The notes under the pieces: model-generated
Database searches by the model: none
The model's input: the letters and a program-made list of their open reading frames with translations, nothing else
Told to the model about the DNA's origin: nothing
Part shown: positions 14,422-22,632 of the stretch, piece after piece
Layout of the letters: every line of letters begins with the position of its first letter
Numbering within the stretch: the first letter of the stretch is position 1
Made by a program: the position numbers and the translations under genes
Assembly: GCA_964540905.1 (NCBI GenBank)
Contig: CAZIOS010000031.1
Span: 1 to 26,762, forward strand
DNA: 26,762 bases
Direction of reading: 5' to 3'
Origin: VAYN01 sp964540905
Lineage (GTDB): Bacteria; Actinomycetota; Thermoleophilia; Solirubrobacterales; 70-9

Positions 14422-14808
14422 ATGAAGAGCTACGAGTTCATTGTGCCGGTAGCCTTGGGAATCGGGCTTGCTCTATTCGGCCCGCTGCTGTGGCATCTCC
14501 GCAAGGAGGCGGTACTAGGCTGGCGCGAGCAGTTTGGAATTGACGGTGACGACGCCGAGAGTCTTGTAAAAGAGCGCTTGGACGCTCTTCGAGTAATGGA
14601 ACCGCTGGGTTGGGGATTAATCGTGTTGCTAACGGCTATTTTGTTCGTGATTATGTTTGTTTTGGGGGCGGTTGTTGCCTATGGTGGAGTTGTATTATGT
14701 GTAGTTGGTATCGTTGTTATCATCGCCCTGATCGTGTTGTTCAATATCGTACTGTTCGCCCAATTTCCTTCGCTGCCAAGCGGAGGCGGTGGGGCTGCTC
14801 GAAAGTAG
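14422..14808 (+). CDS. Membrane protein, candidate immunity protein 2 (128 aa)
   Basis: The ATG at 14422 follows GCAGGGGG at good spacing; the longer frame from 14362 has an odd Arg/Gly-rich start and no site. Topology: one helix near residues 7-24 (FIVPVALGIGLALFGPLL), a soluble acidic segment (about 30-55, DGDDAESLVKERLDAL), then a long hydrophobic region (about 60-115) able to hold two helices, and a Gly-rich tail. It is AT-richer than the flanks. It follows immunity candidate 1 and the toxin gene on the same strand. It may be a second immunity protein for the same or a past tip, or a delivery helper. No family is recognised. Confidence 0.55.
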   Translation: MKSYEFIVPVALGIGLALFGPLLWHLRKEAVLGWREQFGIDGDDAESLVKERLDALRVMEPLGWGLIVLLTAILFVIMFVLGAVVAYGGVVLCVVGIVVIIALIVLFNIVLFAQFPSLPSGGGGAARK

Positions 14809-15051
14809 AGCAGCAAGACGACAGACAGGGCGAGTGGGCGCAAAGCGGTTGAGTCATGAGTCCACCGGGGATCGAGCGCCACGCTATGAGCTCGACCCCG
14901 CGATGGCTTGGTTGAGGCCACTCCTCGCAGGGTCTCTACGCAGATCACCGCACCGGCGACGACGCCGGGCAGGCCCAACGTGATCGGTGACGGCTTCGCA
15001 CGCCGCACGCTGCTATGACGAGGACTGGTGGTGGGAGGTGCGGGGTCCGTC
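14809..15051. terminator. Convergent gap with GC hairpin, probable two-sided terminator
   Basis: The plus-strand membrane gene and the minus-strand Pro-rich gene converge here. A perfect hairpin, CCGGCG (14953-14958) and CGCCGG (14963-14968) with loop ACGA, is the best stem. There is no T-run. Codon-like structure is absent in all frames, so I read it as the seam between the toxin cargo and the transfer operon. Confidence 0.35.
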
Positions 15052-15573
15052 TCAGTGCTCGATCCCGAACTCACGCTCGGGTGGGGTCGCGGGGGCAGGA
15101 GCCGGCGGTTCGGGCGCCGCGGGAGGCGCAGGCGGCAGCAGGGGGGCCGGTGGAGCATAGGTGGCGAGTGTCTGTGGGGCGGATGATGGCCTTGCGGCGA
15201 GATGGCGACGGCGGTGCCGTTGGCTGGGAGGCTTCGGTCGCCGGCGACGACGCCGCTGGCGCTTGCGGGCGGGGTTGTTGCGGTCAGTGCGAGCCAGGCG
15301 TGGGTGCGGCTGGGCACGCGGCGGGCGGGTGCTGGACGGCGCCTTCGTGCTTGGGGGTGCTCCCTCACCTCGCCCACCGTGGCCTGCGCCCAGCACGAGC
15401 GCCGCGGAGGCGAGGATCGCGATCACAAGCGCAGCGCCAGCCAGCTTCCGAACGCGTGACAAGCGCCTCGGCCGCTCGCTCGAGGCACTCACGGGCGCCG
15501 GCGCGGAGCGCTCGAGCGCCACAGCATCCTCGCTCCAGAGCCGCTCCTGAGCCTCGCTGACCTTGCGCCTCAT
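15052..15573 (-). CDS. Pro/Arg-rich single-pass membrane protein at the end of the T4SS operon (173 aa)
   Basis: Starts at ATG 15573, overlapping the stop of the coupling protein gene by 4 nt (ATGA). Residues 1-44 are cytoplasmic, with Arg patches; one membrane helix follows (about 46-64, AGAALVIAILASAALVLG); the rest (65-173) is a Pro/Ala/Arg-rich, probably disordered extracellular region ending in PEREFGIEH. It is the last gene of the minus-strand transfer operon. Such proteins often serve as accessory or surface components of actinobacterial conjugation systems. No domain is recognised. The overlap and in-frame membrane helix argue that it is real. Confidence 0.6.
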   Translation of the reverse strand: MRRKVSEAQERLWSEDAVALERSAPAPVSASSERPRRLSRVRKLAGAALVIAILASAALVLGAGHGGRGEGAPPSTKAPSSTRPPRAQPHPRLARTDRNNPARKRQRRRRRRPKPPSQRHRRRHLAARPSSAPQTLATYAPPAPLLPPAPPAAPEPPAPAPATPPEREFGIEH

Positions 15574-17024
15574 CGCCGCGCCCCCACCGGCTCGGCTTCG
15601 ACCAACCCCGTCAGTCCCTTGTCTTCATACCACGGCCTAAGCGCGATCCGGGCCGGCGGCAGGTGCCCGTAGATCAGCAGCGCCCTGCCGGGCGCCGCCT
15701 CGCGGACCACGTTGGCCGGGGTGAGGTCGCGAAAGGTCGAGGCTTCGGTCGCCGAGCGTCGTCCCCGCTCGCCGGCGGTCTCCGAGCGCTGGCGGAACTC
15801 CGCGGCGCCGCTGACCTGGCTGACGTAGCAAAGCGTCTCGGGGTCGGCGACGCCGCCGCTGAAGACCCGGGCGGTGTGGTTGTTCACGATCGTCTGCGCC
15901 CGTTTCCCATAGCGGGCGTGGATCTGGGAGAGGTCCTGGAAGACGGAGACGAGCTGGATGCCCTGCCCGCCGCCGGTCGCGGCGATCTCGTCCAGATGAG
16001 GCAGCGGTGCGACGTGGGCGGCCTCGTCGAGGATGATCAAAAGCGGCGGGTCGATCGGGCGGCCGGTCTGCGCCGCGCTCTCATAGACGACCGCGACCAG
16101 CTCGGAGACCATCGTCGCGAACAGCGTCCGCAGCCGCTCCTGCTCGTGGGCGGGGGCGCAGAGGAAGAGGGTCGTGGCCTTGCCCGAGAGCAGCTCGGCG
16201 GGGGTGTAGTCGGCGGCGGCGCTGGCGTCGAGGACGCGGGGGTCGGCGAAGGCGGCGGTGATCGTCTCGGCGGTGGTGTAGATCGAGGAGCGCTGGCGCT
16301 CCTCGCGGTTGCAGCTCGCCCGCCAGGCGCTCTTCGCCTCCTCGGCGCCGATCCGGTCGAGCCGCTTGGAGACCTCGCTGTGGGCATCGTCGCCGTCGTT
16401 CAACCAGCGCACCACGTCGGCCATCTGGGCGCCGCCGGCCGCCGCCGCGTAGAGCAGGGGGGCCAGCAGCTTCTCCGCCGCCGCGTACCAGAACTCGGCG
16501 TCCTCGAGGCCGCCGGCGCTGGCGCGGGCCGAGCTGGCGAGCCAGTGGGCCATCCGCATCGCCCCGCGCCAGCTGCCACAGCCCGAGAGCGGCGTGGCGC
16601 GCACGCCGGGGATCCCCGTCACCCCGGTCGGGTCGAAGACCATCGTCTTGCCGAGGGCCTGGCGGGCGGCCAGCGTGGAGCGCAGCAGGTCGCTCTTGAC
16701 CGAGGTCGCCACCGCCGGCCCCTGCCACTCCAGCAGCGCCGGCACCGCCAGCCCGGTCGTCTTGCCCGACTGCGTCGGGGCGACGACGATCACCGAGGCC
16801 CGCCGCTCGGCGGCGATCAGCCGCCTCCCCGCCCGGCCGAGGGTGACGCGGCCGGGCTGAGGGGAGGGAACCTGCAGCGCGCGCAGGTCGCGCCGCCGTG
16901 CCCAGCGCGCCGCCTGGGGCCGGCGGCGGGCGCCGCCGCCCTCGCGGATGTGGCGGTCGAGTGCCGCGATCGCCAGCGCCGCGAGGGCGAGGACCGCGCC
17001 GATCGCGAGGCTCGCCGCGCTCAC
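15570..17024 (-). CDS. VirD4/TraG-type conjugative coupling protein (484 aa)
   Basis: An ATPase at the inner membrane that links the relaxosome to the T4SS channel and drives DNA transfer. One N-terminal membrane helix (about 5-22, SLAIGAVLALAALAIAAL) is followed by a basic stretch. Walker A is APTQSGKTT (about 82-90) and Walker B LLIILDEAAHVAPLPHLDE (about 345). Typical family blocks also occur: DLLRSTLAARQ, VFDPTG, a GGQGIQLVSVFQDLSQI segment and HTARVFSGG. I place the start at GTG 17024, overlapping the previous stop by GTGA; a longer upstream frame covers the neighbouring ATPase gene and is rejected. The single N-terminal helix instead of two is a little short but acceptable for this group. 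Confidence 0.9.
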   Translation of the reverse strand: MSAASLAIGAVLALAALAIAALDRHIREGGGARRRPQAARWARRRDLRALQVPSPQPGRVTLGRAGRRLIAAERRASVIVVAPTQSGKTTGLAVPALLEWQGPAVATSVKSDLLRSTLAARQALGKTMVFDPTGVTGIPGVRATPLSGCGSWRGAMRMAHWLASSARASAGGLEDAEFWYAAAEKLLAPLLYAAAAGGAQMADVVRWLNDGDDAHSEVSKRLDRIGAEEAKSAWRASCNREERQRSSIYTTAETITAAFADPRVLDASAAADYTPAELLSGKATTLFLCAPAHEQERLRTLFATMVSELVAVVYESAAQTGRPIDPPLLIILDEAAHVAPLPHLDEIAATGGGQGIQLVSVFQDLSQIHARYGKRAQTIVNNHTARVFSGGVADPETLCYVSQVSGAAEFRQRSETAGERGRRSATEASTFRDLTPANVVREAAPGRALLIYGHLPPARIALRPWYEDKGLTGLVEAEPVGARR

Positions 17025-18310
17025 GCCGCCGGCGCTCCCCCGGCCGGGCCGCGGTGGGCGAGCATGCGGGCGTCGGTGTCGACCAGTGCCCGCTCGAAGC
17101 TCGAGAGCCGGTGCTGGACCAGGAAGGAGCGCCGCCCGACCTGCCACAGCGCCTCGCCGCGGCGCAGGGTCGGCACCAGCTCGGCCTCGGTCGAGGTGAG
17201 GCCGAGCAGGTTGCGGAGCGCCGGCACCTGGTCGGGGGGCTGGGCGAAGACGACGCGGGTGTCGGCGTCGGCGATCAGCCCTTCGGCGATCCGCGCTTCG
17301 CGCGAGCCCGCGGCCCCGGCGGCGCCCAGGTCGCTGAGCCGGTGCAGGGCGATGACGTTCTGGGTGCCGTGGGCGCGGCTGAGCTTGAAGGACTGCTGCA
17401 GCCATTCGGCGACGCCGAGGTCGGCGGTGATCCGCCAGGCCTCATCGACCACGACGATCAGCTTCGCCTCCTCGGGGCCACCCGTCTCGGCGGCCCGCTT
17501 TCGCTGCGCCACCACGCCCTGCAGCCAGGCCGCGGCGCAGGTCATCAGGATCCCCAGCGCCGCGGAGTCCTGCACGGCGGAGAGGTCGAGGACGACCAGC
17601 GGCGCGTCGAGGTCCAGGCCCGGCGAGGTGGGGCCGTCGAACATCCCGCGCAGGTCGCCGAAGCAGAGGCGCTGCAGGGCGAGGGCGACTTGGCGGGTGG
17701 CGATCGCGAACTCGCCCGCCGCCATCACCAGCTCGGCGACCATCTCCGCGCTGGGGTGAAGCAGCGCCTCGACCACCGCCGGCAGGGTCGGCTCGGCGGC
17801 GCCCCGCGTCGTCGCGCCCAGCGCCACCCGCAGGCCCGCGTCCTCCTCGGGCGCCAGCTCGCGACTTAGGGCGGCGGCGGCGACGGCGCGCAGCAGGCCC
17901 AGCTGCGCCTCGCGGCCCATCCGCGAGCTGATCGCGTTCAGCCGCACCGAGCCGCCCGGCGCCAGGGCGATCACCGAGCCGCCGAGCGCCTGGGCCAGCG
18001 GCGTGAACTCGCCCTTGGGGTCGAGCACCCAGCCCTGGCGCCCGAAGACGCGCTGGCGGGCGAGGTAGGTCTTCAGCAGCGCCGACTTGCCCTTGCCGAT
18101 CTGCCCGACGACGAGCAGGTTCGGCCCGTTGAGGAGCCCCGCCTGGTAGGCCGCCCAGGGGTCGAAGACGAAGGCCCCGCCGCAGGCGTCGCGGCCGATG
18201 TAGGGGCCGGGGGCGCCGAGGCCCGCCTCGGCCAGGAAGGGGTAGGCGGCCTGGGCGTGGGCGGTGGTGGCGCTGTGGCCGGGGCGCTCGGCGCGCCGCG
18301 CCCGCCTCAC
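17021..18310 (-). CDS. VirB4-like conjugation ATPase (429 aa)
   Basis: Powers assembly and substrate movement of the T4SS. Walker A is GQIGKGKSAL (about 69-78), preceded by GPNLLVVG. Then come VLDPKGEF, the VVLDLSAVQ strand, Walker B KLIVVVDEAW (about 293-302), and the final blocks VIALHRLSDLG and FAQPPDQVPALRNLLGL, all typical of VirB4/TraC C-terminal domains. The length (429 aa) corresponds to the ATPase half only; the N-terminal half seems to be carried by the SCO6880-type protein encoded just upstream. Starts at GTG 18310 in a GTGA overlap. Confidence 0.85.
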   Translation of the reverse strand: MRRARRAERPGHSATTAHAQAAYPFLAEAGLGAPGPYIGRDACGGAFVFDPWAAYQAGLLNGPNLLVVGQIGKGKSALLKTYLARQRVFGRQGWVLDPKGEFTPLAQALGGSVIALAPGGSVRLNAISSRMGREAQLGLLRAVAAAALSRELAPEEDAGLRVALGATTRGAAEPTLPAVVEALLHPSAEMVAELVMAAGEFAIATRQVALALQRLCFGDLRGMFDGPTSPGLDLDAPLVVLDLSAVQDSAALGILMTCAAAWLQGVVAQRKRAAETGGPEEAKLIVVVDEAWRITADLGVAEWLQQSFKLSRAHGTQNVIALHRLSDLGAAGAAGSREARIAEGLIADADTRVVFAQPPDQVPALRNLLGLTSTEAELVPTLRRGEALWQVGRRSFLVQHRLSSFERALVDTDARMLAHRGPAGGAPAA

Positions 18311-19806
18311 CTAAGCCCCCGGCACAGCGGCAGCCCGAAGCAGAAGGCCGAGCGTTGCTCGCCGTAGAGGCGGGCCAGCTCCAGGCGGGCCAGCGCGGCG
18401 GAGTGCTCGACCTCGGTGGCGATCCGCTCCAGCTCGGCCTCGCCGCGGGCCGAGACGGTGACGTAGCCGGCGAAGCGCAGGGCGGCGTGGCCGTCTGCCA
18501 GCTCCTCCTCGCGCCTCGCCGCCGCCTCGCCTCGCCGCCGCACCCGGGCGGTGGTCAGGAAGCCCTGCTTCTGGCGCTGGATCTCCTCGGCGACCTCAGC
18601 GGTGCGGGCGGCCTCGGCCTGGCGCATCGCCTGGCGGTAGGGGACCGGCTCGATCGTCACCGAGACCGTCCGCAGCACGTTCGTCTGCATCAAAAGCGGC
18701 GTCAGGAAGGCCGCGCCGACGTCGGTGCGCGGCCAGGCCGAGACCCAGTAGGTCGCGTGGATCGCCGAGTCGGAGCGATAGGTCGACCAGCCCTCCAGCT
18801 CGGCCACCGGCCCCATCAGGGCCGGCTCGACGCCTTCGCGCCCGGCTTCCCCGAGGCCCGAGCGCCCCCGGCCCTGGCGCCCGTAGGGGTCAAAGGCGTC
18901 GCGGATCGCCTCGGCCAGGCGGCGCGGGCGCAGGAGGCCGGCGACGCTCACCTCGGCGATCTCCAGGCGCTCGGCGAGGCCCTCGGCCTCGCGCAGCAAG
19001 AGCTCGCAGGCGCCCTGGGGCCCGCCGCCGAGGCGGCGCAGCTCCCGAGCGCCGCGGCGCTCGTCGACCTGCAGCGCCAGCAGGATCTCGTGCTCCTGGG
19101 TGCTCGGCGCCGCCGACTCGACCAGCTCGATGTAGGAGGCGACGAGGCCGCAGTCCAGGGGAACGGCCCGGTCGCGCTCGGCCTGCAGGTAGCCGGCCAG
19201 CTCATCGCCCGGCGCCGGCAGGGTGCGCTCGATCCACTGCAGGCGGGCGACCGGGCTGCCGTCGCGGGCGAGGCTGGCGATCACCGCGCCCCAGCCGTCG
19301 AGCTTTCGCTCCTGCTCGGCGCCGCCCAGCAGCGAGAAGGCCCCGGCCCTGACCGCCAGCGCTGCGGTGTAGGTGCCGGCGGCACGGTCCCAGATCACCC
19401 CGACCCGCTCGGAGCCGTAGGGGGCCTCCAGGAGCCGAAGGCCCGCCAGCTCCGGGGGCAGGGAGAGCTGGTTTTGGGCCTCACCGCCTGCGCCGAGCCG
19501 GGCGCCGGCCATCGGGGCGGCGCTGCGGTAGCCGCGCCGCTCGGCCCTGCCGCGAAGCGCCCAGCGCGCCGCCAGCGGCGCCCACTGCTCGGCCGTGCGC
19601 CCTTCGATCGAGATCAGCGCGGTGGCGGCGGCGGCGCCGAGGACCGTCAGGGCAAGGCCCATCCCCAACCAGCTGCGCTCGGCGTAGAGCGCCGCCAGCC
19701 CCAGCGCCGCGCCGACGGCGAGGACGACGGCCTGCCCGAGCCGCAGCGGCCCCAGCGCCCCGGCCTGCTCAAGCGGCCCGAAGCGGTAGTGGCGCCGGGC
19801 GCTCAC
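18307..19806 (-). CDS. SCO6880-type conjugation membrane protein (499 aa)
   Basis: The N-terminus RRHYRFGPLEQAGALGPLRLGQ is typical of the SCO6880 family, which in actinobacterial conjugation clusters sits next to the VirB4 ATPase. Two close membrane helices (about 25-41 and 47-66) form a PrgI-like hairpin. The rest is a large cytosolic region resembling the N-terminal, non-ATPase part of VirB4: SERVGVIWDRAAGTYTAAL, SPVARLQWIERTLP, a TYWVSAWPR block, MQTNVLRTVSVTIEPVP. There is no Walker A. Starts at GTG 19806 and overlaps both neighbours by 4 nt. The family name comes from memory of the conserved N-terminus; function is as a membrane adaptor for VirB4. Confidence 0.8.
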   Translation of the reverse strand: MSARRHYRFGPLEQAGALGPLRLGQAVVLAVGAALGLAALYAERSWLGMGLALTVLGAAAATALISIEGRTAEQWAPLAARWALRGRAERRGYRSAAPMAGARLGAGGEAQNQLSLPPELAGLRLLEAPYGSERVGVIWDRAAGTYTAALAVRAGAFSLLGGAEQERKLDGWGAVIASLARDGSPVARLQWIERTLPAPGDELAGYLQAERDRAVPLDCGLVASYIELVESAAPSTQEHEILLALQVDERRGARELRRLGGGPQGACELLLREAEGLAERLEIAEVSVAGLLRPRRLAEAIRDAFDPYGRQGRGRSGLGEAGREGVEPALMGPVAELEGWSTYRSDSAIHATYWVSAWPRTDVGAAFLTPLLMQTNVLRTVSVTIEPVPYRQAMRQAEAARTAEVAEEIQRQKQGFLTTARVRRRGEAAARREEELADGHAALRFAGYVTVSARGEAELERIATEVEHSAALARLELARLYGEQRSAFCFGLPLCRGLR

Positions 19807-21575
19807 GCCGCGCCTGCGGCCGCGCCGCCGCCGGAGGCCGAGCCCCCGCCCCCGCCGCTTCCCGCCGCGCCGCCGCCGCCTCCGGCCGTCCCGAGTGCGG
19901 CGGGCGGGCGCGGCGGCTTTGACGGCGCGGCCGCGGCCGGGGCGCCCTCACCAGCTGCCGATTCGCCCTCGCCGCCCGCCGGCGTCGGGGCGCTTCGGGT
20001 GCTTGCGGAGGACTGTTCGCTGGGCTGCGGGCGTGGTGGCGCCTGTTTGGGCGCGCCGCTCTGCCCGCCGGCGCTCGACCCCGCCGCGGCGGGGTCCGAA
20101 CCCGATCCCTGATCGCTGCCCTGGGCGCCCTGGGCGATGCCGGTCCCGGCCAGCCTGGCGGCGGCGCCCTTGCTGGCGCCCGCCGCCGCCATCCCGGCCG
20201 CGACCGGGGCACCCGCCGCGCCTGCGGCCCCACCGCCACCGCCACCATCGCTGCCGCCGTCCTGGCGCCCGCCAGAAGCTCGGCCGCCGCTCCCGCCACC
20301 GCCTCCAGCGGAGCTGGAGCCGCCGCCCGACGAACCGCCGCCGTCCTCGCCGTCCCCGCCGCCGGCGCCCTGGCCCCAGTTGGACAGCGCCGAGCGGCGC
20401 AGCAGCGCTACCGAGGAGGCGAACTCGACGCTGCGCACCCCGGCGCTGGCGGCGCTCTGGCGGTTGTAGAGGCTGGAGACGGCGCCCTCGCCGAAGGGGA
20501 CCAGGCGATAGAGGACGAACGGTGCGAAGCAGGCGAGCGTCAGCAGCGCCGCGGCGCTGAGGACGTGCTCGACCCGCCCGCCGGTGTGGGCGAGCAGGCT
20601 GCTCGCCAGCGCGACGACGCTGACGATCACGAACTTGCTGAAGACGATCACGATCAGCAGCTCGCAGGTCTTCCGCAACGCCGAGGACCAGCGCGGCCAG
20701 ATCGAGGCGGCCAGGGCGAGAGGCGCGAAGAGCGCCACGACGTAGATCGCCGCCGAGCGCATCAGCAGCTCTACCCAGACCGCCAGCGCCGCGAAGGCCG
20801 CGACCACGGCGCCGATGAAGCCGACGAACAGCGGCACCGCGCCGGCACCGGCACCAGCCCCCGCCGCCGCGCCCGCCGGCCCGCCGCCGCTTCCGACCGC
20901 CGCCCCGGCCGCGCCGCCGGCGCTGGCCAGCGCTTCGGTGGCGCCCTTGAAGAAGTCGTGGGTGTCCTTGCCGGTGGAGGCGGAGATCGCTGCGGAGAAC
21001 TCGTCGCTCGCCCCGATCAGCAGCGCCACGACGACGTAGGCGGCGCTGGTCGCCAGGGCGGCCAGCGGCACCCGGATCAACAAGACCTCGACCAGGCCGC
21101 CGGCGTCGCCGCGCCCCAGCGAGTCGATCACCGCGAAGAGCACCATCAAGGCCGCCAGAGAGGCGGCGATCAGCGCCATCCTGCGGTACTGCTCGAGGAA
21201 GCCCTGGCTGAGCAGGTCGGGCGAGGTGGTGGCATCGGTTGCTGCCACGACCTGCCCGATCAGCCAGCTCGCGCCGCCCGCGACCCAGCTGGTCAGGCCC
21301 TGAAAGATGCCCTGCCCGACCGAGCCGATCGCGCCCTCGATCGGGTCGAGCGCCTTGCCGGCGGCCCCCAGCGCCGGGCCGGTGACCGCGTCGCAGGCAT
21401 CGCCGGCGGGGTTGCCCAGCCCGACCGCGCCGCTCAGCGCCCCGGCCGGGCCGGTGACGATTTCGCAGGGGACGTTGGCGCTGGCCGGCGCGGGGGAGGG
21501 GTCGGCGAGGCAAAGGGCCGCCGCCAGGGCGATCGCCGCGGCGCCGAGTGCCGCCGCCCTAGGGAGCGCTGGCAT
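19803..21575 (-). CDS. VirB6/TrbL-like polytopic membrane protein (590 aa)
   Basis: Signal peptide about 1-32. Membrane segments lie at about 134-155, 161-188, 247-268, 273-293, 305-328 and 338-358, giving a channel-type protein. The region RRMALIAASLAALMVLFAVI and ELLMRSAAIYVVALFAPLAL matches the VirB6/TrbL pattern. Between segments 2 and 3 is a Gly/Ala linker. Residues 400-590 are low-complexity Gly, Ser, Ala and Pro, including long Gly runs, and should be disordered. In the family this protein forms the inner-membrane channel platform. Starts at ATG 21575, overlapping the previous gene by 17 nt. The long tail is unusual and may contact the wall. Confidence 0.82.
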   Translation of the reverse strand: MPALPRAAALGAAAIALAAALCLADPSPAPASANVPCEIVTGPAGALSGAVGLGNPAGDACDAVTGPALGAAGKALDPIEGAIGSVGQGIFQGLTSWVAGGASWLIGQVVAATDATTSPDLLSQGFLEQYRRMALIAASLAALMVLFAVIDSLGRGDAGGLVEVLLIRVPLAALATSAAYVVVALLIGASDEFSAAISASTGKDTHDFFKGATEALASAGGAAGAAVGSGGGPAGAAAGAGAGAGAVPLFVGFIGAVVAAFAALAVWVELLMRSAAIYVVALFAPLALAASIWPRWSSALRKTCELLIVIVFSKFVIVSVVALASSLLAHTGGRVEHVLSAAALLTLACFAPFVLYRLVPFGEGAVSSLYNRQSAASAGVRSVEFASSVALLRRSALSNWGQGAGGGDGEDGGGSSGGGSSSAGGGGGSGGRASGGRQDGGSDGGGGGGAAGAAGAPVAAGMAAAGASKGAAARLAGTGIAQGAQGSDQGSGSDPAAAGSSAGGQSGAPKQAPPRPQPSEQSSASTRSAPTPAGGEGESAAGEGAPAAAAPSKPPRPPAALGTAGGGGGAAGSGGGGGSASGGGAAAGAA

Positions 21576-22206
21576 AGGGCCGCAGCTCCTTGGTGAGGGC
21601 GACCAGGGCGAAGCCTTCTTCGCCTTGGCGGGGGCCGGCCAGGCGCGGGGTCGGGCCGAAGGCGGCGCTGGTCGCGGCGATCTTCCAGTCGCCCTGGCTC
21701 CAGATCAGCGCGGTGCGGCTGGTGCCGAAGAAGGCCCGCGGTTCGATCGCGGCGGCGTTGCCGATCAGGGTGAAGCCCCAGATCCGCACCACCGCGCGGC
21801 GCCGGGCGAAGGAGAGGAGGCGATAGCCGACCGGGACGCCGGTGTAGAGGGTGGGGAGGCCGGCGCGCAGACCGGTGCCCAGCGGCCCGGCGGCGAGGCG
21901 GCGCTCGCCCGGGGCGTTGGCCGCCAGCATCCTCGGCGCGAAGTCCGGCGTCGCCACCGCCTCGACCCGTTCCCGCAGTGCGCCGGGCCGCAGGATCGCG
22001 GCGTCGGCGAAGGCGCGCTGGTAGCCGGCGGCGGCGCCCGCCGCACCGGCCCTGGTGTCGGGGTAGCCGAACTCGACGCCGGCCACCTCGCGGCTGGGGC
22101 CGCTCGGCGCCGCGGCGCTCGGGGACGCCTCGTCGGCGCCGGCGCTGAGGCGCCCCAGCGCCGCCGCGGCCAGCGCCAGCGCCGCGATCGCCGCCACCCG
22201 GCGCAT
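21559..22206 (-). CDS. VirB8/NTF2-like conjugation protein (215 aa)
   Basis: Starts at ATG 22206, overlapping the previous stop (ATGA). A frame open further upstream reads through the pilin-like gene and is rejected. Residues 4-22 are a signal or anchor helix (VAAIAALALAAAALGRL). Residues 45-210 fit a VirB8-type NTF2 fold: a helical part with AGYQRAFADAAILRP, and strands ending in RRAVVRIWGFTLIG, then SRTALIWSQGDWKIAATS, the typical last strands of conjugation NTF2 proteins. VirB8 proteins sit on the outer face of the membrane and nucleate the channel. The assignment rests on pattern and place in the operon. Confidence 0.65.
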   Translation of the reverse strand: MRRVAAIAALALAAAALGRLSAGADEASPSAAAPSGPSREVAGVEFGYPDTRAGAAGAAAGYQRAFADAAILRPGALRERVEAVATPDFAPRMLAANAPGERRLAAGPLGTGLRAGLPTLYTGVPVGYRLLSFARRRAVVRIWGFTLIGNAAAIEPRAFFGTSRTALIWSQGDWKIAATSAAFGPTPRLAGPRQGEEGFALVALTKELRPYASAP

Positions 22207-22526
22207 CAGTGGACCCCGGTGCCGGCGTTGTAGAAGAAGTTGATGACGGCGGCGACCGCGCCGATCGCGAAGGCGCCGCCGATGCCCTTCAACATCCTCT
22301 CCCTGCCGTCGGCGGCGTGGGAGTAGTTCTGGGATTTGCTGCCAAAGCCCCACTGCGCGGCGCCCCAGACGAAGGCGCCGACGCAGGCCAGGAGGCCCAG
22401 GGCCGCGGCGCCGTTCAGGAGCTTTTGGAAAGCGTCGGCCCCCGGCAGGCCGCTCGGGTTGGGGCTGACGCTGACCGCCCCCAGCACCCGCGTCAGGTGA
22501 AACTTGACCCCCTCGATTGCTGACAA
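22206..22526 (-). CDS. Small pilin/VirB2-like membrane protein (DUF6112-like, 106 aa), first gene of the T4SS operon
   Basis: Begins at a TTG start (22526) with an excellent AAAGGAGG site about 8 nt upstream. Two membrane helices: about 39-58 (NGAAALGLLACVGAFVWGAA) and 82-99 (GGAFAIGAVAAVINFFYN), separated by a short basic loop (SKSQNYSHAADGRERM). This is the VirB2/TrbC pilin layout and closely recalls the DUF6112 proteins of actinobacterial ICEs. It lacks an obvious signal peptide. As first gene of the overlapping operon it is the likely most-translated subunit. Confidence 0.75.
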   Translation of the reverse strand: MSAIEGVKFHLTRVLGAVSVSPNPSGLPGADAFQKLLNGAAALGLLACVGAFVWGAAQWGFGSKSQNYSHAADGRERMLKGIGGAFAIGAVAAVINFFYNAGTGVH

Positions 22527-22632
22527 CCGAACCGCCTCCTTTGCTGAGTTGCAGTGGCTAGTAGGAGGAGGTGTCAGTCAGTGAGGGTGAACGCCCCTCG
22601 AAATCGCGATCTCAGTGGTGCTTCGCGCGCCG
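22527..22632 (-). promoter_or_regulatory. Gap before the T4SS operon
   Basis: Contains the strong ribosome binding site of the pilin-like gene and a short stem, GAGGG with CCCTC around 7 nt, near the sigma stop. The gap could hold the transfer promoter. No clear ECF-type -35 motif is seen. Confidence 0.35.

Noticed and set aside
14997..15015. Further copy of the TTCGCACG palindrome
   Set aside because: It contains TTCGCACG but lacks the complementary half and the outer arms.
14679..15377. 232-aa minus-strand frame
   Set aside because: Overlaps two better-supported genes. Pro/Arg-rich product and no start site.
15663..17759. 698-aa plus-strand frame opposite the ATPase genes
   Set aside because: Gly/Arg/Ala-rich shadow. 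The minus strand encodes Walker A and B motifs and overlapping operon genes.
18355..20112. 585-aa plus-strand frame
   Set aside because: Shadow of the SCO6880-type and VirB6-like genes, with no motif or ribosome binding site.
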